A stretch of DNA of 64,000 nucleotides from Chloranthus sessilifolius (lineage: Eukaryota; Streptophyta; Magnoliopsida; Chloranthales; Chloranthaceae): the NCBI GenBank assembly GCA_021018995.1, contig CM037593.1, positions 20,188,810-20,252,809 of the forward strand, in the 5' to 3' direction. The position numbers and the translations under genes were made by a program. Each line of letters opens with the position of its first letter. Position 1 is the first letter of the stretch. This document shows, in pieces, positions 1-11,414 of this stretch. Below the pieces are notes generated by a model. That model searched no databases, was not told the origin of the DNA, and was given only the letters and a program-made list of their open reading frames with translations.

Positions 1-150
1 GTGAGGTAATCAAGAACAAAAGTTCCCGTCCTTTAGGCGGGTGGTATTAGAGCTGATGTCGGATTAGGTTGACTTTGTTACACTTGCTATCGAGGCGTCT
101 TACGGGTGTAATAACCGGTGTCAAGTTGTCCCCCCGTGACACTTGACTCA
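1..150 (+). mobile_element. 3' end of a solo-LTR-like element (family X), cut by the window edge
   Basis: This stretch has a TGGTATTAGAGC block near 41-53, which resembles the initiator-Met primer site of plant LTR elements. It is followed by about 90 bases ending in GTGACA near 140. The same order (CGTCC, GCGGG, TGGTATCAGAG, then an end in TGACA) occurs on the minus strand at 1576-1690, so both look like copies of one repeat family. The left part lies outside the window. Family assignment is inference. Confidence 0.35.
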
Positions 151-679
151 CTTTTGTGTGCCGCCTAATATTTACTCACTTCTTGAGATGTGTCATATAA
201 AATCATCGTGTGTGCCTCCCAATAAATCTTTGGTGCATAAGATTGATGTGAAAATAATCTCCATCATTTCAATTAATGTAAATCTAACATATCATTCATT
301 ATACATGATCTTTGATTGCTTTAAATTAAAGGTGAAGGGAGATCATGAGCCGGGTGGACAAAATGACCCATGCGCCTGATCGCATTATCACATGCCACTT
401 GACATGATTAACCTATAGCAACTCCCTTATTGAGTTTATCAGCCAGGGAAATGTGACTTAAAAACGTTTTTTTTTTTTTTTTTTTACTCTTTTGCTCTCA
501 GTTTGATGGGTCACAGACAAGGTAACACCCCAAAAAATTTGGTGTATTAATATTGCCCTAACTTTGACCACATTTTTAACGGTAGGAAAATCATAAAAAC
601 AAACATGTTTTGAATGAGACCTGATCGACCTTGTTTAAGTTGTCGTTGCACTCGATCCTTGTGACAGACGTCACATGAT

Positions 680-735
680 GGCCAATTGAGAGCGGGTGTA
701 GAGATTTCTCTGCACCTGGGCGCATAATCCTGTGC
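680..735 (+). mobile_element. Terminal fragment of the foldback (M) MULE-like family
   Basis: The stretch contains GGGTGTAGAGATTTCTCTGC followed by ACCTGGGCGCATAATCC. This matches the right end of the complete M element at 7150-7190 (subterminal palindrome, then GGGCGCAT). No left end is present, so this is a relic. The flanks (150-680 and 735-1015) are AT-rich with no recognisable gene; 740-805 matches one arm of the window's dispersed foldback MITE family. Confidence 0.35.
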
Positions 736-1014
736 CTCTAAATCAAATGATGGAGATTATTTTTTTGACCCAATCTTTTACACCGTAGATCTTAAGATTA
801 TAGGTGTAGGTGCCATATTGCATCGAACACGTGTTTTCGCATAGCATGAATCCCAAAAAGAGACTTGACTACCAAGAGTGCAAACCCGGGTTGCACACCA
901 AATACCAACTCCTCTCAAAACAATGGATATATAAAGATAGCTCCATCAGAAACTACTCTTGCATTAAGTTGACAAGCAAGCAGCATGCATGTAATATGTT
1001 TATCAACTTTTCTT

Positions 1015-1054
<40 letters not shown>
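1015..1054. repeat. (TA)n followed by (GA)n microsatellite
   Basis: About 20 bases of TA repeat run into a GAGAGA tract that abuts the left end of the first M element. Dinucleotide tracts also flank the other M elements and the TA-targeted MITEs in this window. Confidence 0.85.
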
Positions 1055-1055
<1 letters not shown>

Positions 1056-1414
1056 GGGCTTGGGACTATGCACCAAGACGTAGAGATATCTATGCTCCTA
1101 TTGGTATGAGCGTGACACGTAGCACCTTTTTGTGAAGTGATTGGTGCTACTTTATAATCATTTAATCACGTTTTAACACTAGAAAAAAAATTATTAATAA
1201 AAAAAAATATTAAAACTATTACCAGTAAGGGTATTAGTGCCAGTTTTTTTGTTAATAGCGGCAGTTTATGACTGTCGCTAATAGTCTTATTTTTTATAGT
1301 GTAACTATGATTACCATTCTTTTCAAAAAAATAGATAACAATTTTGAAATACCCTGCGCCTGACCACGATGGTATCGGAACTCCACCAACACACCTCTTT
1401 TCCACTAAAAAAGT

Positions 1415-1575
1415 GTCAGCGCTTCACTACCGGGGTGTCAACGCTTTGCTACTGGGGTGCAAATGTCTCGCTATCCGAGGTACCAATGCTTTTCTCTCGG
1501 GGTGTCAGCGCTTATCTATCGGGATGTTATCGGTTCGATACCGGGGTGCCAGCGCCTCGCTATTGAGGTGTCAGT
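1415..1575. repeat. 22-bp repeat array, left part, in M element copy 1
   Basis: Six to seven degenerate units of 21-24 bases run in tandem, each with GGGGTGTCAGCGC then CTATCG-like ends. Units contain small dyads (AGCG...CGCT). The array is broken at 1575/1576 by the insertion and continues at 5784. Confidence 0.8.
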
Positions 1576-3194
1576 TGTCATAAGGGTGTAGCCCGACAAT
1601 GACTATCACACCCATACGATGCTTCGATGCCACGTGCAACGAGGCTAGCCTACCCAACCATCAGACTCTGATACCACCCGCTGAGAGGACGAGAAATCCC
1701 GTTCACGGTTGCCTTCTCTCGAAGCCAACCATTCATCGCATTGTGCCCCTTATGACACCCATGCTCACACCTCCGTGTCTCACTTGGTCTGCTCAAGCTT
1801 CACTTTCGCGTGTCCTGCACTAATTCTGCGCTTCGCAATAGTAGCATGTAGCTCTTCATGCTGTCCCATTTCAACATAATTCACCGACATACCGAGTCAA
1901 GCCCACCATCGTGTGCGTTCCTCATTACTAACACACGTTTGCATCTGACCATCTTGCTGGCGTGCTCTACCGAGTCCCACGCAGCCCTCAAGTGTCTCCC
2001 CCATTGTTGACCCATGTGCACTGCGACGCCGGCCCAGGGCCACATGGCAATCTCACCTTGGGTGTCATACAACATTGCCAAAACAACGTCTTAGGCTCAC
2101 CCTTTCAGGCTTAGGAGATATTTGCACACCATCCGACGACGCAAGGCCCCGTGTAGGTGAGAGGCATCTCATCTAACAACTCTCCCACATAGATGGTTCA
2201 AACACCATCTATGGACAAATAACTCGAAGGCCTCAAACATATTAGTTGTCATACCCCCATGGCACACGGACTGCTTCTGTGGCATACCATACCATGCCTC
2301 ATACCACTACACCCATGTCTCCCCGCATCATCTTCTCATGCGATCGTGTTGTCGTGATCATGTTGCGATCGCACCAACTAGCTCCAAGGCCCATATGCCT
2401 TCTTGCTGCTGGCCAACCAACTCTAAGGCCCCCAAGCCTTCCCGCTGCTACGCAGAGTATTTGTGACAGCCCGAATTTTCCCAACTTGAATTTTGAGATA
2501 TATATATTTTTTTTCTTTAACTTTACACCTAAACCAAATGGGAAAACCCAGACCGTCGGGTCATAGAACACGATTCGAATACAGAATGCTTGGTACATCT
2601 ACATACATGCAGAAATCAAAGCAGAAAATACATATGACATAATTAAATATCCAATATTACAATAACTAACAACGACCACCAGTGATATACCAACATCACC
2701 AAACAGTAGTGTACAATGAGTATGTAATAATACATTGTACCAAGCCACACTCACCAAACTCTACAAAGGAACATCATAGCACTCCTCAATTCCTCAATTT
2801 GCAAGTCCGGTGTCCAAATAGAAGCTATACCTGTGACGTATAGTCGAAGGGTGAGCTACATCCTAGCTCAGCAGAGGAAACTCAGCACAATTTTATATCC
2901 TATCATAACGAAACATAAATTCAATGTCATAATCAAACTTTTTTTTATTTAAAGTTGAAACTCATTCCAAAGGTACTTTTCTTATCAACAAAGACTGATT
3001 TCAAATACTAATTTTTTTTATCACACAAACTGATTTCAAAACTGATTTCTTTTTTCACACAAAACTGATTTAAAAGCTGATTTCCTTATTATACAAAACT
3101 GATTTTCTTTTCACATACAAAAGTAATTTCAAAATATTTATTTATCACATAAAATTGACTTCAAACCTGTGCCGACGACCCACATGGTACTTGT

Positions 3195-3310
3195 ACTCCG
3201 CCCATAGCGGTTCACGACAAGCATAATCCGTCTACAGCGGTCCACATACACATAATCCGCCCATAGCGGTTCATATAGACAATATCCCCCCATAGCGGCC
3301 CACTTTAATC
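3195..3310. repeat. Short tandem repeat with CATAGCGGTTCA units
   Basis: About four units of 30-35 bases carry the shared core CGCCCATAGCGGTTCA, varying to GTCTACAGCGGTCCA. The AGCGGTCCA core reappears in the 60-bp repeat just downstream, so the two tracts probably share an origin. Confidence 0.6.
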
Positions 3311-3369
3311 TCACGACTTATGATTTGATTCATGAAGTATAATCCGAAGAGTACATAAAATCCCGCGAA

Positions 3370-3790
3370 AGCGGTCTAAGGGCGTAGATGAATCTCGTCA
3401 TAGCGGTCCAAGAGTGTACCGAGTCACAACAAGGTCTAAAGGAGTACTTAAAATCTCATAAAAGCGGTCCAAGGACATACATAAGCACAACAAAGTCCAA
3501 AAATATACGTAAATCTCGTACAAATGGTCCAAGAGCGTACATAAACACAACAAAGTCCAAAGGAGTATGTAAGTCTCGTAAAAATGGTCCAAGGGCGTAC
3601 ATAAGCACAATAAAGTCCAAAAGAGTACGTAAAATCCCGCGAAAGTGGTCCAAGGGAGTACATGACTCACAACAGTGTCCAAAAGAGTACGTAAAATCCC
3701 GTAAAAACGGTCTAAGGGCTTACATAAATCCCGCCACAACAATCTAAGGGTGTACATAAATCCCGTCACAGCGGTCCAAGGGTGTGCCTT
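3370..3790. repeat. About 60-bp tandem repeat, roughly seven units
   Basis: Repeated GGTCCAAGGGCGTACATAA followed by CACAACAAAGTCCAAA and GAGTACGTAAATC recurs near 3465, 3525, 3585 and 3645, a period close to 60 bases. Open frames on both strands here merely read through the repeat and are not taken as genes. Confidence 0.78.
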
Positions 3791-4516
3791 CTCACAAATC
3801 TACAAGACTCAATGATTTCGAGTTCACATTCTAGTTCAGATTTCTAATTTACGGTCCAAAGCTCATATTTTTTGTTCAAGGGTTTTAAAACTCACCATTT
3901 AAAAATCAAGTTTAAAATCAAATACCATAGTAGAAATTTTAGGTTAAGTTCACAGTTCAGAATTCACCATTTTCGATTAAAGGATTTCAAATTTCTCTTT
4001 TACAAGGAGTTCAAGTTATAGTTCAAATCACTATCAAACTTACATCAAAATACATCAAGAAAACTTATTATTTTTCATCTGAATACATCAAAGAAACTTA
4101 TCATTTTTCATATAAATACCTCAAAGAAACTATGAATCAAAGTTAAACATGCAAGTTTGTGTTGAAGTTTCCCTATCTTAACCTCAAAGCAAGCAAGGCC
4201 TAATCGATGGCCTTCTGCCCTTAATCTATATCACAAGCGCATAATGATGTATCAAGGATTAACTCTAATCACTAATTACATAGATACATTTAAGTATTTT
4301 CTCAAAATCGAGGTTGAAATGGGCAATTTCATGCCAATATAGAATTTGACGCAACCTTCCTCCTAAATTTTGACCTTTAAAACTTTAGATTTATAAGTTG
4401 GTCAAAACACAAAAGTTATAGAGTTCGTTGTCCTCTTTCCAACGCTATAGAAATTGCGTCAATCGGAGTTCGGAGTAAAATATTATGGTCAAAATACCGA
4501 AATAGTGTCGGCAAGC

Positions 4517-4815
4517 ACATTCAAAATCGATTAATCGAAATTCTAAAGTCGATTAATCGACTCCAAAATCGATTAATCAACTCCAAAATCGATTAATAGA
4601 AATTCTAAAATCGATTAATCGACCCCAAAATCAATCAATCGATTTTATAAAAAAACAAGCTTTTTCAACCACTGGCAGTGCTCATTCGATTGATCGATTC
4701 TAAATCGATTAATCGAAACCAAAAATTGATTAATCAAAATTTAATTTGATCAATCGATTTCGGCTGCCGCTCCCATATTTTCTTTCTGTCAAAAATCGAT
4801 TAATCGATTTTGACA
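4517..4815. repeat. Palindrome array TCGATTAATCGA in solo LTR A
   Basis: At least five TCGATTAATCGA-type 12-bp palindromes follow each other at 20-22 base steps between 4530 and 4650. Variants with TCAATCGATT continue to 4815. Spacers are AAATTCTAA or CTCCAA. Confidence 0.85.
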
Positions 4816-5783
4816 GCAAAATAGCCATTTTCGGCTGCACATCTCTCTTTCAACCTTTTCTCCACTTCTAACTCATTTCCTTTAAATCTTTCACTCATAT
4901 CATTACTAAAAATTAACACAACTTTAAATCACAACTTAACATAAATTTTCTTACCTTTTATCCAACGATTTATTCACTGATCAGATCGTCTTCCTCGTTG
5001 CACAAAAAAGTTTCCCAAACCCACATTGATCTCTTACGAGCTCCACGATCACAACCAAGCCAACGTAATCGTAGGCAATCCTTCCTCACACGCCACACCC
5101 AAATCTCGCTACGATTTGTGGCTTAAAACACATGATCTCTTTGCGAGAAGAAAAAGGGTTTTCAAACTCCAATCGACTTCAAATCACGCCACACGACTCC
5201 TCAATGTCGAAATCGATGATATTTCTCTTCCTTACACAAGCTCATACATTATTTTCTACGGAATCTCGAGCTCGGCGCACACGGATCCGGTCATTCCTTC
5301 TCTTTCTTCTTCTTCCTCTCTCTAAATCTCAAAACTCCCAAAATAGTGCAAACCGGGTGTTAGCTTCCAAAGGAAGCTATTTGCTTTTCTTTAATTCAAT
5401 GGGATTAGTTCCCATACAAAACACATATGCCCCCTTTGGGTGTTAGTTGTTACCCATGTATTTAGCCTCTGTGTGAAACAGACATACTTAGTTAGGGTGC
5501 TATCTCATAACAAAATGATCTTTGATTAGGTGTGGGCCTACACAACCAAACCATCCGCTAATCGGACCCGGTGTTGAGCCAATACACCAAAGCTTGGTGC
5601 ATAAGAAACCATATAATGCTCAACACACAATCTAAATCGGTCTTTTTTCACTTAAGATCAAACCTGAAATAACCCACTTAATTAATTTCACGAAATCAGA
5701 CACGTGACCAGTCAGACACACACACCAAGGCACACTATTCAAAGTCAAAATTTTCAGGCTGTTACAGTATTGGCCCCGTCACA

Positions 5784-5960
5784 TAGCGCTTCGCTAATGG
5801 GGTGTCAGTGCCTCACTATCGAGGTGTCAACGCTTTTCTCTCTGGGTGCTAGCGCTTGGCTACCAGGATACCAACGCCTCTTTATCGAGGTATTAGTGCT
5901 TCTCTCCAAGGGTGTCAGTGTTTCACTATCGAGGTGTTAGCACTTCGCTACCGAGGGTAC
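5784..5960. repeat. 22-bp repeat array, right part, in M element copy 1
   Basis: AGCGCTTCGCTAATGGGGTG followed by several units with TATCGAGGTGTCAACGC-like sequence repeat about every 22-24 bases. This is the continuation of the array interrupted at 1575. Confidence 0.8.
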
Positions 5961-6205
5961 TCACATGTTTGAGTAAAATAGACCTCTAAAAAAGCATGTC
6001 TGACACTTTCTTAGAAAAAAAGGAGAGAAGAGAGCAAAGAAAAAAACCTCTAAAAAGTCAAGTATAACAGTTGAAAGAGAACATAACTTTTAAAAAAATT
6101 TAAAAATTTTAAGTTTAGTTAATAAAGTGGGTCCCATGCAGCATGTCGTCTATAGAGTAGTTTGGGCATAGAGAAATCTCTACGCCTCGACGCATTCTCT
6201 CCTCA

Positions 6206-6207
<2 letters not shown>

Positions 6208-6262
<55 letters not shown>
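6208..6262. repeat. (TA)n microsatellite
   Basis: An uninterrupted TA dinucleotide tract of about 55 bases lies between the right end of M copy 1 and the left end of M copy 2. Confidence 0.97.
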
Positions 6263-6263
<1 letters not shown>

Positions 6264-6285
6264 GGAAAAGGGGAAAATGCATCCG

Positions 6286-6307
6286 GGCGTAGAGATATCT
6301 CTACGCC
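6286..6307. repeat. 22-bp perfect palindrome near M copy 2 left end
   Basis: The stretch reads GGCGTAGAGAT followed by its exact complement ATCTCTACGCC. All M copies keep this dyad in weaker form (1078, 6168, 7150, 13083), so it is a family feature and a candidate terminase or transposase binding site. That role is inference. Confidence 0.75.
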
Positions 6308-6544
6308 AATTGATATAAGCGCGACATATAGCGTCCTTTTTGTGAAGTGATGGGTGGGATGGGGTCCACTTTACTAACTAGGATTAACCTTTTAAATTAT
6401 TCTTAAGTTATATTTCTTTTCATTCGTCATTCTTAACTTTTTTATAAGTCTTTTTAAAGTTTCTTTCTTTTCTCCATCTTCTCTCTCTTTTTCTAAAAAA
6501 ATGTCAGACTTACTTTTTTAGGTATATTTTACTCAAAAAATATG

Positions 6545-6945
6545 AGCGCCCGATAGTAAAATGCTAGCACCTCGGCAGCGAAGTGCCGACACCCTGATAG
6601 CAAGGCGTTGACACCTCGACGGAGAAGCGTTGGCACCCGACACCGAGGTGTCAGCGCTTCTATATCGAGGTGTTGGCGCTTCGCTAAAAAAAAAAAAGAG
6701 GTGCCGGTGCTTTGATTTTTTAAAAAATAATAACAATTTAGTGAAGCATCAACGCCTTTATATAGAGGCGTTGGCGCTTCGATTTATTTATTTTTTAATC
6801 GAAGCATCAGTGCCTCTATATATAGGCGTCGACATCCAGGTCCGCACACCGCTCGGGTGCCAAGTGCTTCGCCATTAGTATCAACGCCGCAATCGAGGTG
6901 TCGTTTTAGTGCGCCATTAGTCATTAAGATGCTAGCGCATTTTTT
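6545..6945. repeat. 22-bp repeat array in M copy 2
   Basis: Units such as ACCTCGGCAGCGAAGTGCCG and ACCTCGACGGAGAAGCGTTG follow at 22 bases near 6570-6640. The orientation then flips to GAGGTGTCAGCGCTTC units. Dyads of the kind CACCTC...GAGGTG are frequent. Confidence 0.8.
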
Positions 6946-7207
6946 AGTAAAATATACTTAAAAAAGTAAGTTTGACACTTTTTTAGAAAAATGGAGAGAA
7001 GAAAGAGACTTTAAAAAAGTCAAGAATGACGGCTAAAAGGGTATTTAACTTTTAAAATATTTTAAAAGTGTAACCCTAGTTAGTAATGTGGTCCCCATGC
7101 CACCCATCACTTCACAAAAAGGGAGCTACGTGTTGCACCCTTATCAATTGGCGTAAAAATATCTCTACGCCCGGGCGCATATCCCCGACCCTATATATAT
7201 ATATATC

Positions 7208-8069
7208 TTACTACTACATAAAAACACGAATGACCTCCTAATTTCTGTCAGTGTTATGTCTTCACACTTTAGGTACAAAATGCCCTTTTTAGTCTAAATT
7301 ATCCCTAAATCGTTCCCTATTTGTCCTTATTTTCTTAAAAATATCCTAACTCCTTAAATTTCTCCATTCTAATTTTATCTTTTAAGTTTTCTACGTCCTT
7401 AGAAAATCTCCTATCTTCTAAATCCTTAAATATTTCCAATCTTTTATTTTTACCCTCTCAAAGATTTGGTTGAAATCTAAGTTAAATTACAATTATCTTT
7501 TTAGATAATTAGGTCTAATTAGGATAATTAAGCGGAGGTACTTTTGCTCTTATAAATCTCCTACCGGCTTACTTTAAATACCGTAATTACTAATTTGAGA
7601 TATATATTTACCATAAAAATCTGCTACTACAATTACAATTGGTATAAAAACCTAAGGGTGTCATTATTTGCAATTGAAGATCCGGCCTCTTTAACCATGA
7701 TTTTTGTACATAAAAACCATTAATGCCTTAGATCAAACAATAGAGATTGTTTTTGGCCCAATCTTTCACTGATCTGATCTTTAGATCATAATTCACCTAT
7801 CATACGATCAGATCATTCCACATCCTTAAAAGCTTAAGTTATCGAATACCCTAGCACTCCTTAAATATTTTAATTACTAATTATAGATAATCACAAAATT
7901 ATCATATAAATCTACACGTACAATTGCAATTATATAAAGGGTGAAGGTATTATTATTTGCATATAAAGATTTTGTCTCCGCTAGGGGCGTAGTTAGGAAT
8001 ATTTATTGGTAGGCGCTGTAAATGATAAATATAATATTAATAGTCATTTTATTATCGATTTGGGAGCTT
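7208..8069. other. AT-rich intergenic DNA
   Basis: No gene is seen. The segment 7730-7830 (TAGAGATTG...AATCTTTCAC...GATCTTTAGATCAT) matches one arm of the dispersed foldback MITE family. A GGGGCGTAGTTAGGAAT motif at about 7984 pairs weakly with GGCTACGCC near 8284 and may mark the ends of a small element. Confidence 0.5.
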
Positions 8070-8266
8070 CTACATCATAGATTTGAGGGCTTATATATGA
8101 ACAAAGGTTGTATAAAAATCATACTTAATAGAAACTCTAGAGTTAAATAGGGGCTTGAGGAGATTTGAGACCTACTACATCATAGATTTGGGAGTTAATA
8201 TACAAACAAAGGTTGTATAAGAATCATACTTAATAGAAACTCTAGAGTTGAATGGGGTCTTGAGCC
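8070..8266. repeat. 105-bp direct duplication
   Basis: CTACATCATAGATTTG... starts at 8070 and again at 8175. Both copies run through AACAAAGGTTGTATAA and AATAGAAACTCTAGAGTT to CTTGAG with few changes. It is probably part of an unidentified repeat ending near GGCTACGCC. Confidence 0.75.
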
Positions 8267-8289
8267 CCCACACCTTTCTATGTGGCTAC

Positions 8290-11200
8290 GCCAGTAGTCT
8301 CCGCAACTAGGGCTTTTGCTCGTAAAATGCATTTAATAAGACATTGATTCCACATGCCACACATCCTTAAAAGCTTAAGTAATGGATATTCTAACTTTAG
8401 TTAAAAAGTGTAATTACCAATTTACAAAATATTGAGACAAAAATGATCTCCATCATCTGAGTTAAATGTAGGCAAATGTCATCTAAAATTAGTGCTACTA
8501 TATAAATCAAACATATCATTAACTCTAGATAGTTTTTGACTATGAAAAGATGAATTGATTGTCTTTCAACTCAATTTTTGCCCCCACAGATTTTGAACAT
8601 GGGTGTCAAATCATTTGGGCCACATGGTGATTCTATATGGCAAGCATTTAGAATATAAATGCAAGCATTCGATACGGCAAAACTTTGGGTTGGTAGCTGC
8701 TACCAACTCATTAGAACTAGAATCTCATTAATATTATAATACCCGACTCTTCAAATTGAGTTAAAAACTTAAAAACTATTTGAACTAAACATTTTATCAT
8801 GTTGACATAAGTACAACTAGATGATGTAGCATGAAATGAGACCTATGCCGTATGTTCTTGTGATTAGTGGATATCCTAAGCCAATATTTGCAATAATGGA
8901 AAAAATGATCACCATACAGTGGGTTTGGCTCATTATAGACATATACATGTTGGCCATGCAACGAGTGGCTCATGAGACATACGTAGGCTTGAGAAAGAGA
9001 CATGCGCAGTCCTGATAAAGAAGGAGATGGAGACAATAACAATAATCAATAAATTTTAAAGGTCAACTTCTTTTTGTTGTCATGTGATTTTTTACTTAAT
9101 TATTTATTTATTTTTTAAAATTTTGTTCTTCAAAGCATTAGTAAGTTAATTATTTACTTTAGAGTAAACGGTTTATAAGAAACCACTAAAGAGCACTTGC
9201 TTACCATCCATCTTATTTGTTAAAGTTATTGACAAAACGTTCATTGGTCTCTCCTTAAATAATCTCTTCCGCTTACCATGGTACTAATTAATACATTCTC
9301 TTAATGTCTTCCATGTCTCCAACAGGATTTCTTAAAAGACTTTTGGTGGTAGGATATATTTACTTTCAACTCAAGATTTTCTTGTCAATCTGAGTTCGAC
9401 ATGCTCAAAATGTTGAGTGAATCAATGGAGGCCATTTTCTGATAGAGGCCATCAAACTGTTAGATTTTGATTTCACATGGTATACATATCGAAAAGTGGT
9501 CTAAGAAACAAGTTTATTGTGAAACAGATCATGTTCACATTTTGGGATGTGCACCTTATAGGATATAAATATGACCAATTGATGGTAGTCCCATGATCTC
9601 AAGATCTGTTATGTGAAAGATTGGGGAGAAAAATGATAATATACCTCATCTCTATCTAAAATTTGGTGTTGATTGCTAACCACCTCATAAATGCATGACA
9701 ATCTCACTATGCAAACTTGCAAACTTTAAGCTCATGATAATAGTAGGGCTATCAAGGGTCAAGTCGACTTAATACGTGACCTGCTTGACCAAGATTTTTT
9801 ACTGGGTTGACACATAAATTTGACTGTCGGTACCCGATCTTTTATCTATGAAAATCATAGGAATTAGAGAAGGTTATCAGATCGGGTCGGGTTTATCAGT
9901 TTGGGTGAGGTTAGGCTAGAGGTATGTGTGATATAATCAAATATCAGCTACAAATATATGGTGGTTAATTCTCACATTCCAATCAAAACTGGAATAAAAA
10001 TTTAAATTAAAGAAAGATATAGTCAAAGTTCAACTTAAGGTAAGTTGATAGAATGCTTGAGGTCTCCCATCAACACACTTTTTAAAGAAACCTTCATTTG
10101 TACTCATTGAAACTTTGAGAGCATCCGTTTAAAAAAGTACATGATTGCTTTGAATCGCAAAATAGAGATCCTTTCTCATTGTAGTCCTCCACATAATGGA
10201 TCTTGAGATGATAGGTGTATCCTTGATAGTCAATGTTTACTATTTTATTGAATGAAAAGAAAGGAAATTGAGAAAAGTTTATGTTTGCTATGAACACGTT
10301 GAAATAAATTGGTACAGAAAACAGAAAGAGATACACAAATTCAGTTCGAGGCACAAGAAATATCGATATCTTTAAACTAATTTTTGGCCCTATCACTTCA
10401 ATCAAGTGGTCACCAACATGTCACCGGCAACATAGTTCTAAGATACAACGAATCGGTTGTGTATTCATGTGATCAGATTTGATAAATCGGATCACGCTGC
10501 CAGAACACCAAACAAGGGAAGAATTCTAAAACAATTCTTTAAAATAATGTAAGAAGGATAAGAAATGCAATAATGAAAAATAGGGTATCGGGTCCCTTTT
10601 ATAGAAATCTATAGGTGCGAACACACCGTTTCGTGAAAAGACATCCGTTTAAAGTAATTGAACGGACACAACAGTTACAAATCAAACGTTTAAAAAAGTT
10701 AAACGGTAATAAATCAAATAGTTAAAATTTGATTATACTTTTATCCAAAACATTAATAATGAAATGCATCGCATCAAGATCGCCACGCACTGCGCATGTT
10801 TATTTGTACTGTGTTTATGCTCAAATGTATGGCGGTGGAAACTAAAAAATTTGATACCCTCTCGGTGAAGGCTACAAGCCTTGACCCAAAGTTTCAACAC
10901 AAAACTCAAAACCTTAAAAATGTTGTACACGACATGGGACTATCAAACCATAAGACAAATCCCCAAAACAAAAAATATTTTAAAATATCTGACACACGCT
11001 TGATAGATTAACATATCGTTGTATATGATTTACATTTATCTCCAACAATATAGTCAATAGATTCTAAGTGTAGGTGCTCAAAAAATCTGTATGTTCAAAA
11101 AGTTTGAGGAGATCATATTGAAAAAACTCCTTAAAAAAGTATAATTCTAGTTACTAAATAAAATTTTATTTTCTATCGTTTATAATAAACACTATATTTT

Positions 11201-11305
11201 TTTTTTATCTTCAATAAAGTTATCTTAATTTTAAATTTGTTTTGCACAAACACATGTAAAACATAGATAAAAAATCTTAAATAAAAACATAATAAGTTAT
11301 ATTAC
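8290..11305. other. AT-rich intergenic DNA with MITE fragments
   Basis: No coding region is recognised; short open frames lack similarity I can name. Pieces of the dispersed foldback MITE family (AGATCTTGAGATCAT, GATGGAGATCATTTTT and complements) occur at about 8440-8590, 9590-9650 and 10150-10230. Confidence 0.5.
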
Positions 11306-11309
11306 CGAT

Positions 11310-11412
11310 ATTTATTAAATTTTATAAATTAATACATGCAACACATCCAAGACTTGAACCCGCGACCTATTGCTTTGGGCAGACAACACTTGCCATTGCA
11401 CCAAGGTTCGAC
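11310..11412 (-). mobile_element. tRNA-derived SINE-like element
   Basis: On the minus strand, TGGTGCAATGG (11393-11403) fits an RNA polymerase III A box. GGTTCAAGTCT (11350-11360) fits a B box at tRNA-like spacing. The stretch between reads like the head of plant Au-type SINEs, and an AT-rich tail follows. The expected acceptor and anticodon arms do not pair as a functional tRNA, so a SINE relic is preferred. Confidence 0.5.
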
Positions 11413-11414
11413 CT

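Larger units (their letters stand above)
2462..5766 (+). mobile_element. Solo LTR A (3.3 kb) of a Ty3-like retrotransposon
   Basis: It begins TGTGACAGCCCGAATTTT and ends AAAATTTTCAGGCTGTTACA, a short terminal inverted repeat of TG...CA type. It is flanked by the 5-bp duplication GTATT. No gag, pol or primer site is visible inside, so it is most simply a solo LTR left by LTR-LTR recombination. A non-autonomous element without clear LTRs remains possible. The block at 2830-2886 (CCTGTGACGTATAGTCGAAG onward) recurs at 53306-53366 inside solo LTR B, showing the two are related. It holds three repeat tracts, listed separately. Strand is given by the TGTGACAG start. Confidence 0.72.
2457..5771. repeat. 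Target-site duplication flanking solo LTR A
   Basis: GTATT occurs immediately before the LTR (2457-2461) and immediately after it (5767-5771). A perfect 5-bp duplication is what Ty3 and Ty1 integrases leave. Confidence 0.8.
1576..5783 (-). mobile_element. Solo-LTR-like element X (minus strand), itself interrupted
   Basis: Read on the minus strand, the element starts TGTGACGGGGCC at 5783 and ends CCCTTATGACA at 1576, so it has TG...CA ends. It is about 900 bases once the inner solo LTR is removed. It is clearly more GC-rich than its surroundings. TGGTATCAGAGTC at 1664-1676 looks like a tRNA-Met primer site, but the copy at the window start ends at the same place downstream of it, so it may simply lie inside the repeat. 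The target duplication is poor (CAGT versus TAGC). Confidence 0.45.
1053..6206. mobile_element. M element copy 1 (MULE-like foldback), interrupted by nested insertions
   Basis: The left end near 1053 carries GACGTAGAGATATC, then the family's conserved subterminal sequence (TTTTTGTGAAGTGATTGG) at 1130-1145. The right end at about 6100-6206 carries the inverted counterpart, including CATAGAGAAATCTCTACGCC. Internal 22-bp repeats of the type GGGGTGTCAGCGCTTCGCTA occur at 1415-1575 and resume at 5784-5955. The gap between the two blocks is filled by a solo-LTR-like element that itself holds a solo LTR. Long inverted ends without a coding region fit a non-autonomous Mutator-like or MITE element; superfamily is inference. 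The ends abut TA/GA microsatellites. Confidence 0.6.
6263..7191. mobile_element. M element copy 2, complete MULE-like foldback element
   Basis: The left arm (about 6263-6500) and right arm (about 6970-7191) are inverted copies over more than 200 bases. Both include the subterminal TAGAGATATCTCTACGCC-type palindrome, TTTTTGTGAAGTGATGGGTG and the track ACTAACTAGG. The centre (6545-6945) is a 22-bp repeat array. There is no coding capacity. It is flanked by TA tracts on both sides (6208-6262 and 7192-7207), so a TA-based target duplication cannot be resolved. Confidence 0.72.

Noticed and set aside
1664-1676. Functional tRNA-Met primer site of a complete LTR retrotransposon
   Set aside because: No gag or pol follows, and the other copy (window start) ends at the same downstream point, so the motif seems to be inside a solo repeat.
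3388-3769. 119- and 123-residue frames on both strands
   Set aside because: They arise from the 60-bp tandem repeat in solo LTR A; open on both strands and repetitive, without a recognisable domain.
5026-5446. Two overlapping frames of 99 and 104 residues in solo LTR A
   Set aside because: Out of frame with each other, no domain, inside an LTR; at most transcribed leader.
6162-6350. Open frames with Ile-Tyr runs (also at 12900-13224 and 24556-24890)
   Set aside because: They are translations of TA microsatellites.
11340-11412. A tRNA gene on the minus strand
   Set aside because: A and B boxes fit, but the stems do not pair as a tRNA; SINE preferred.
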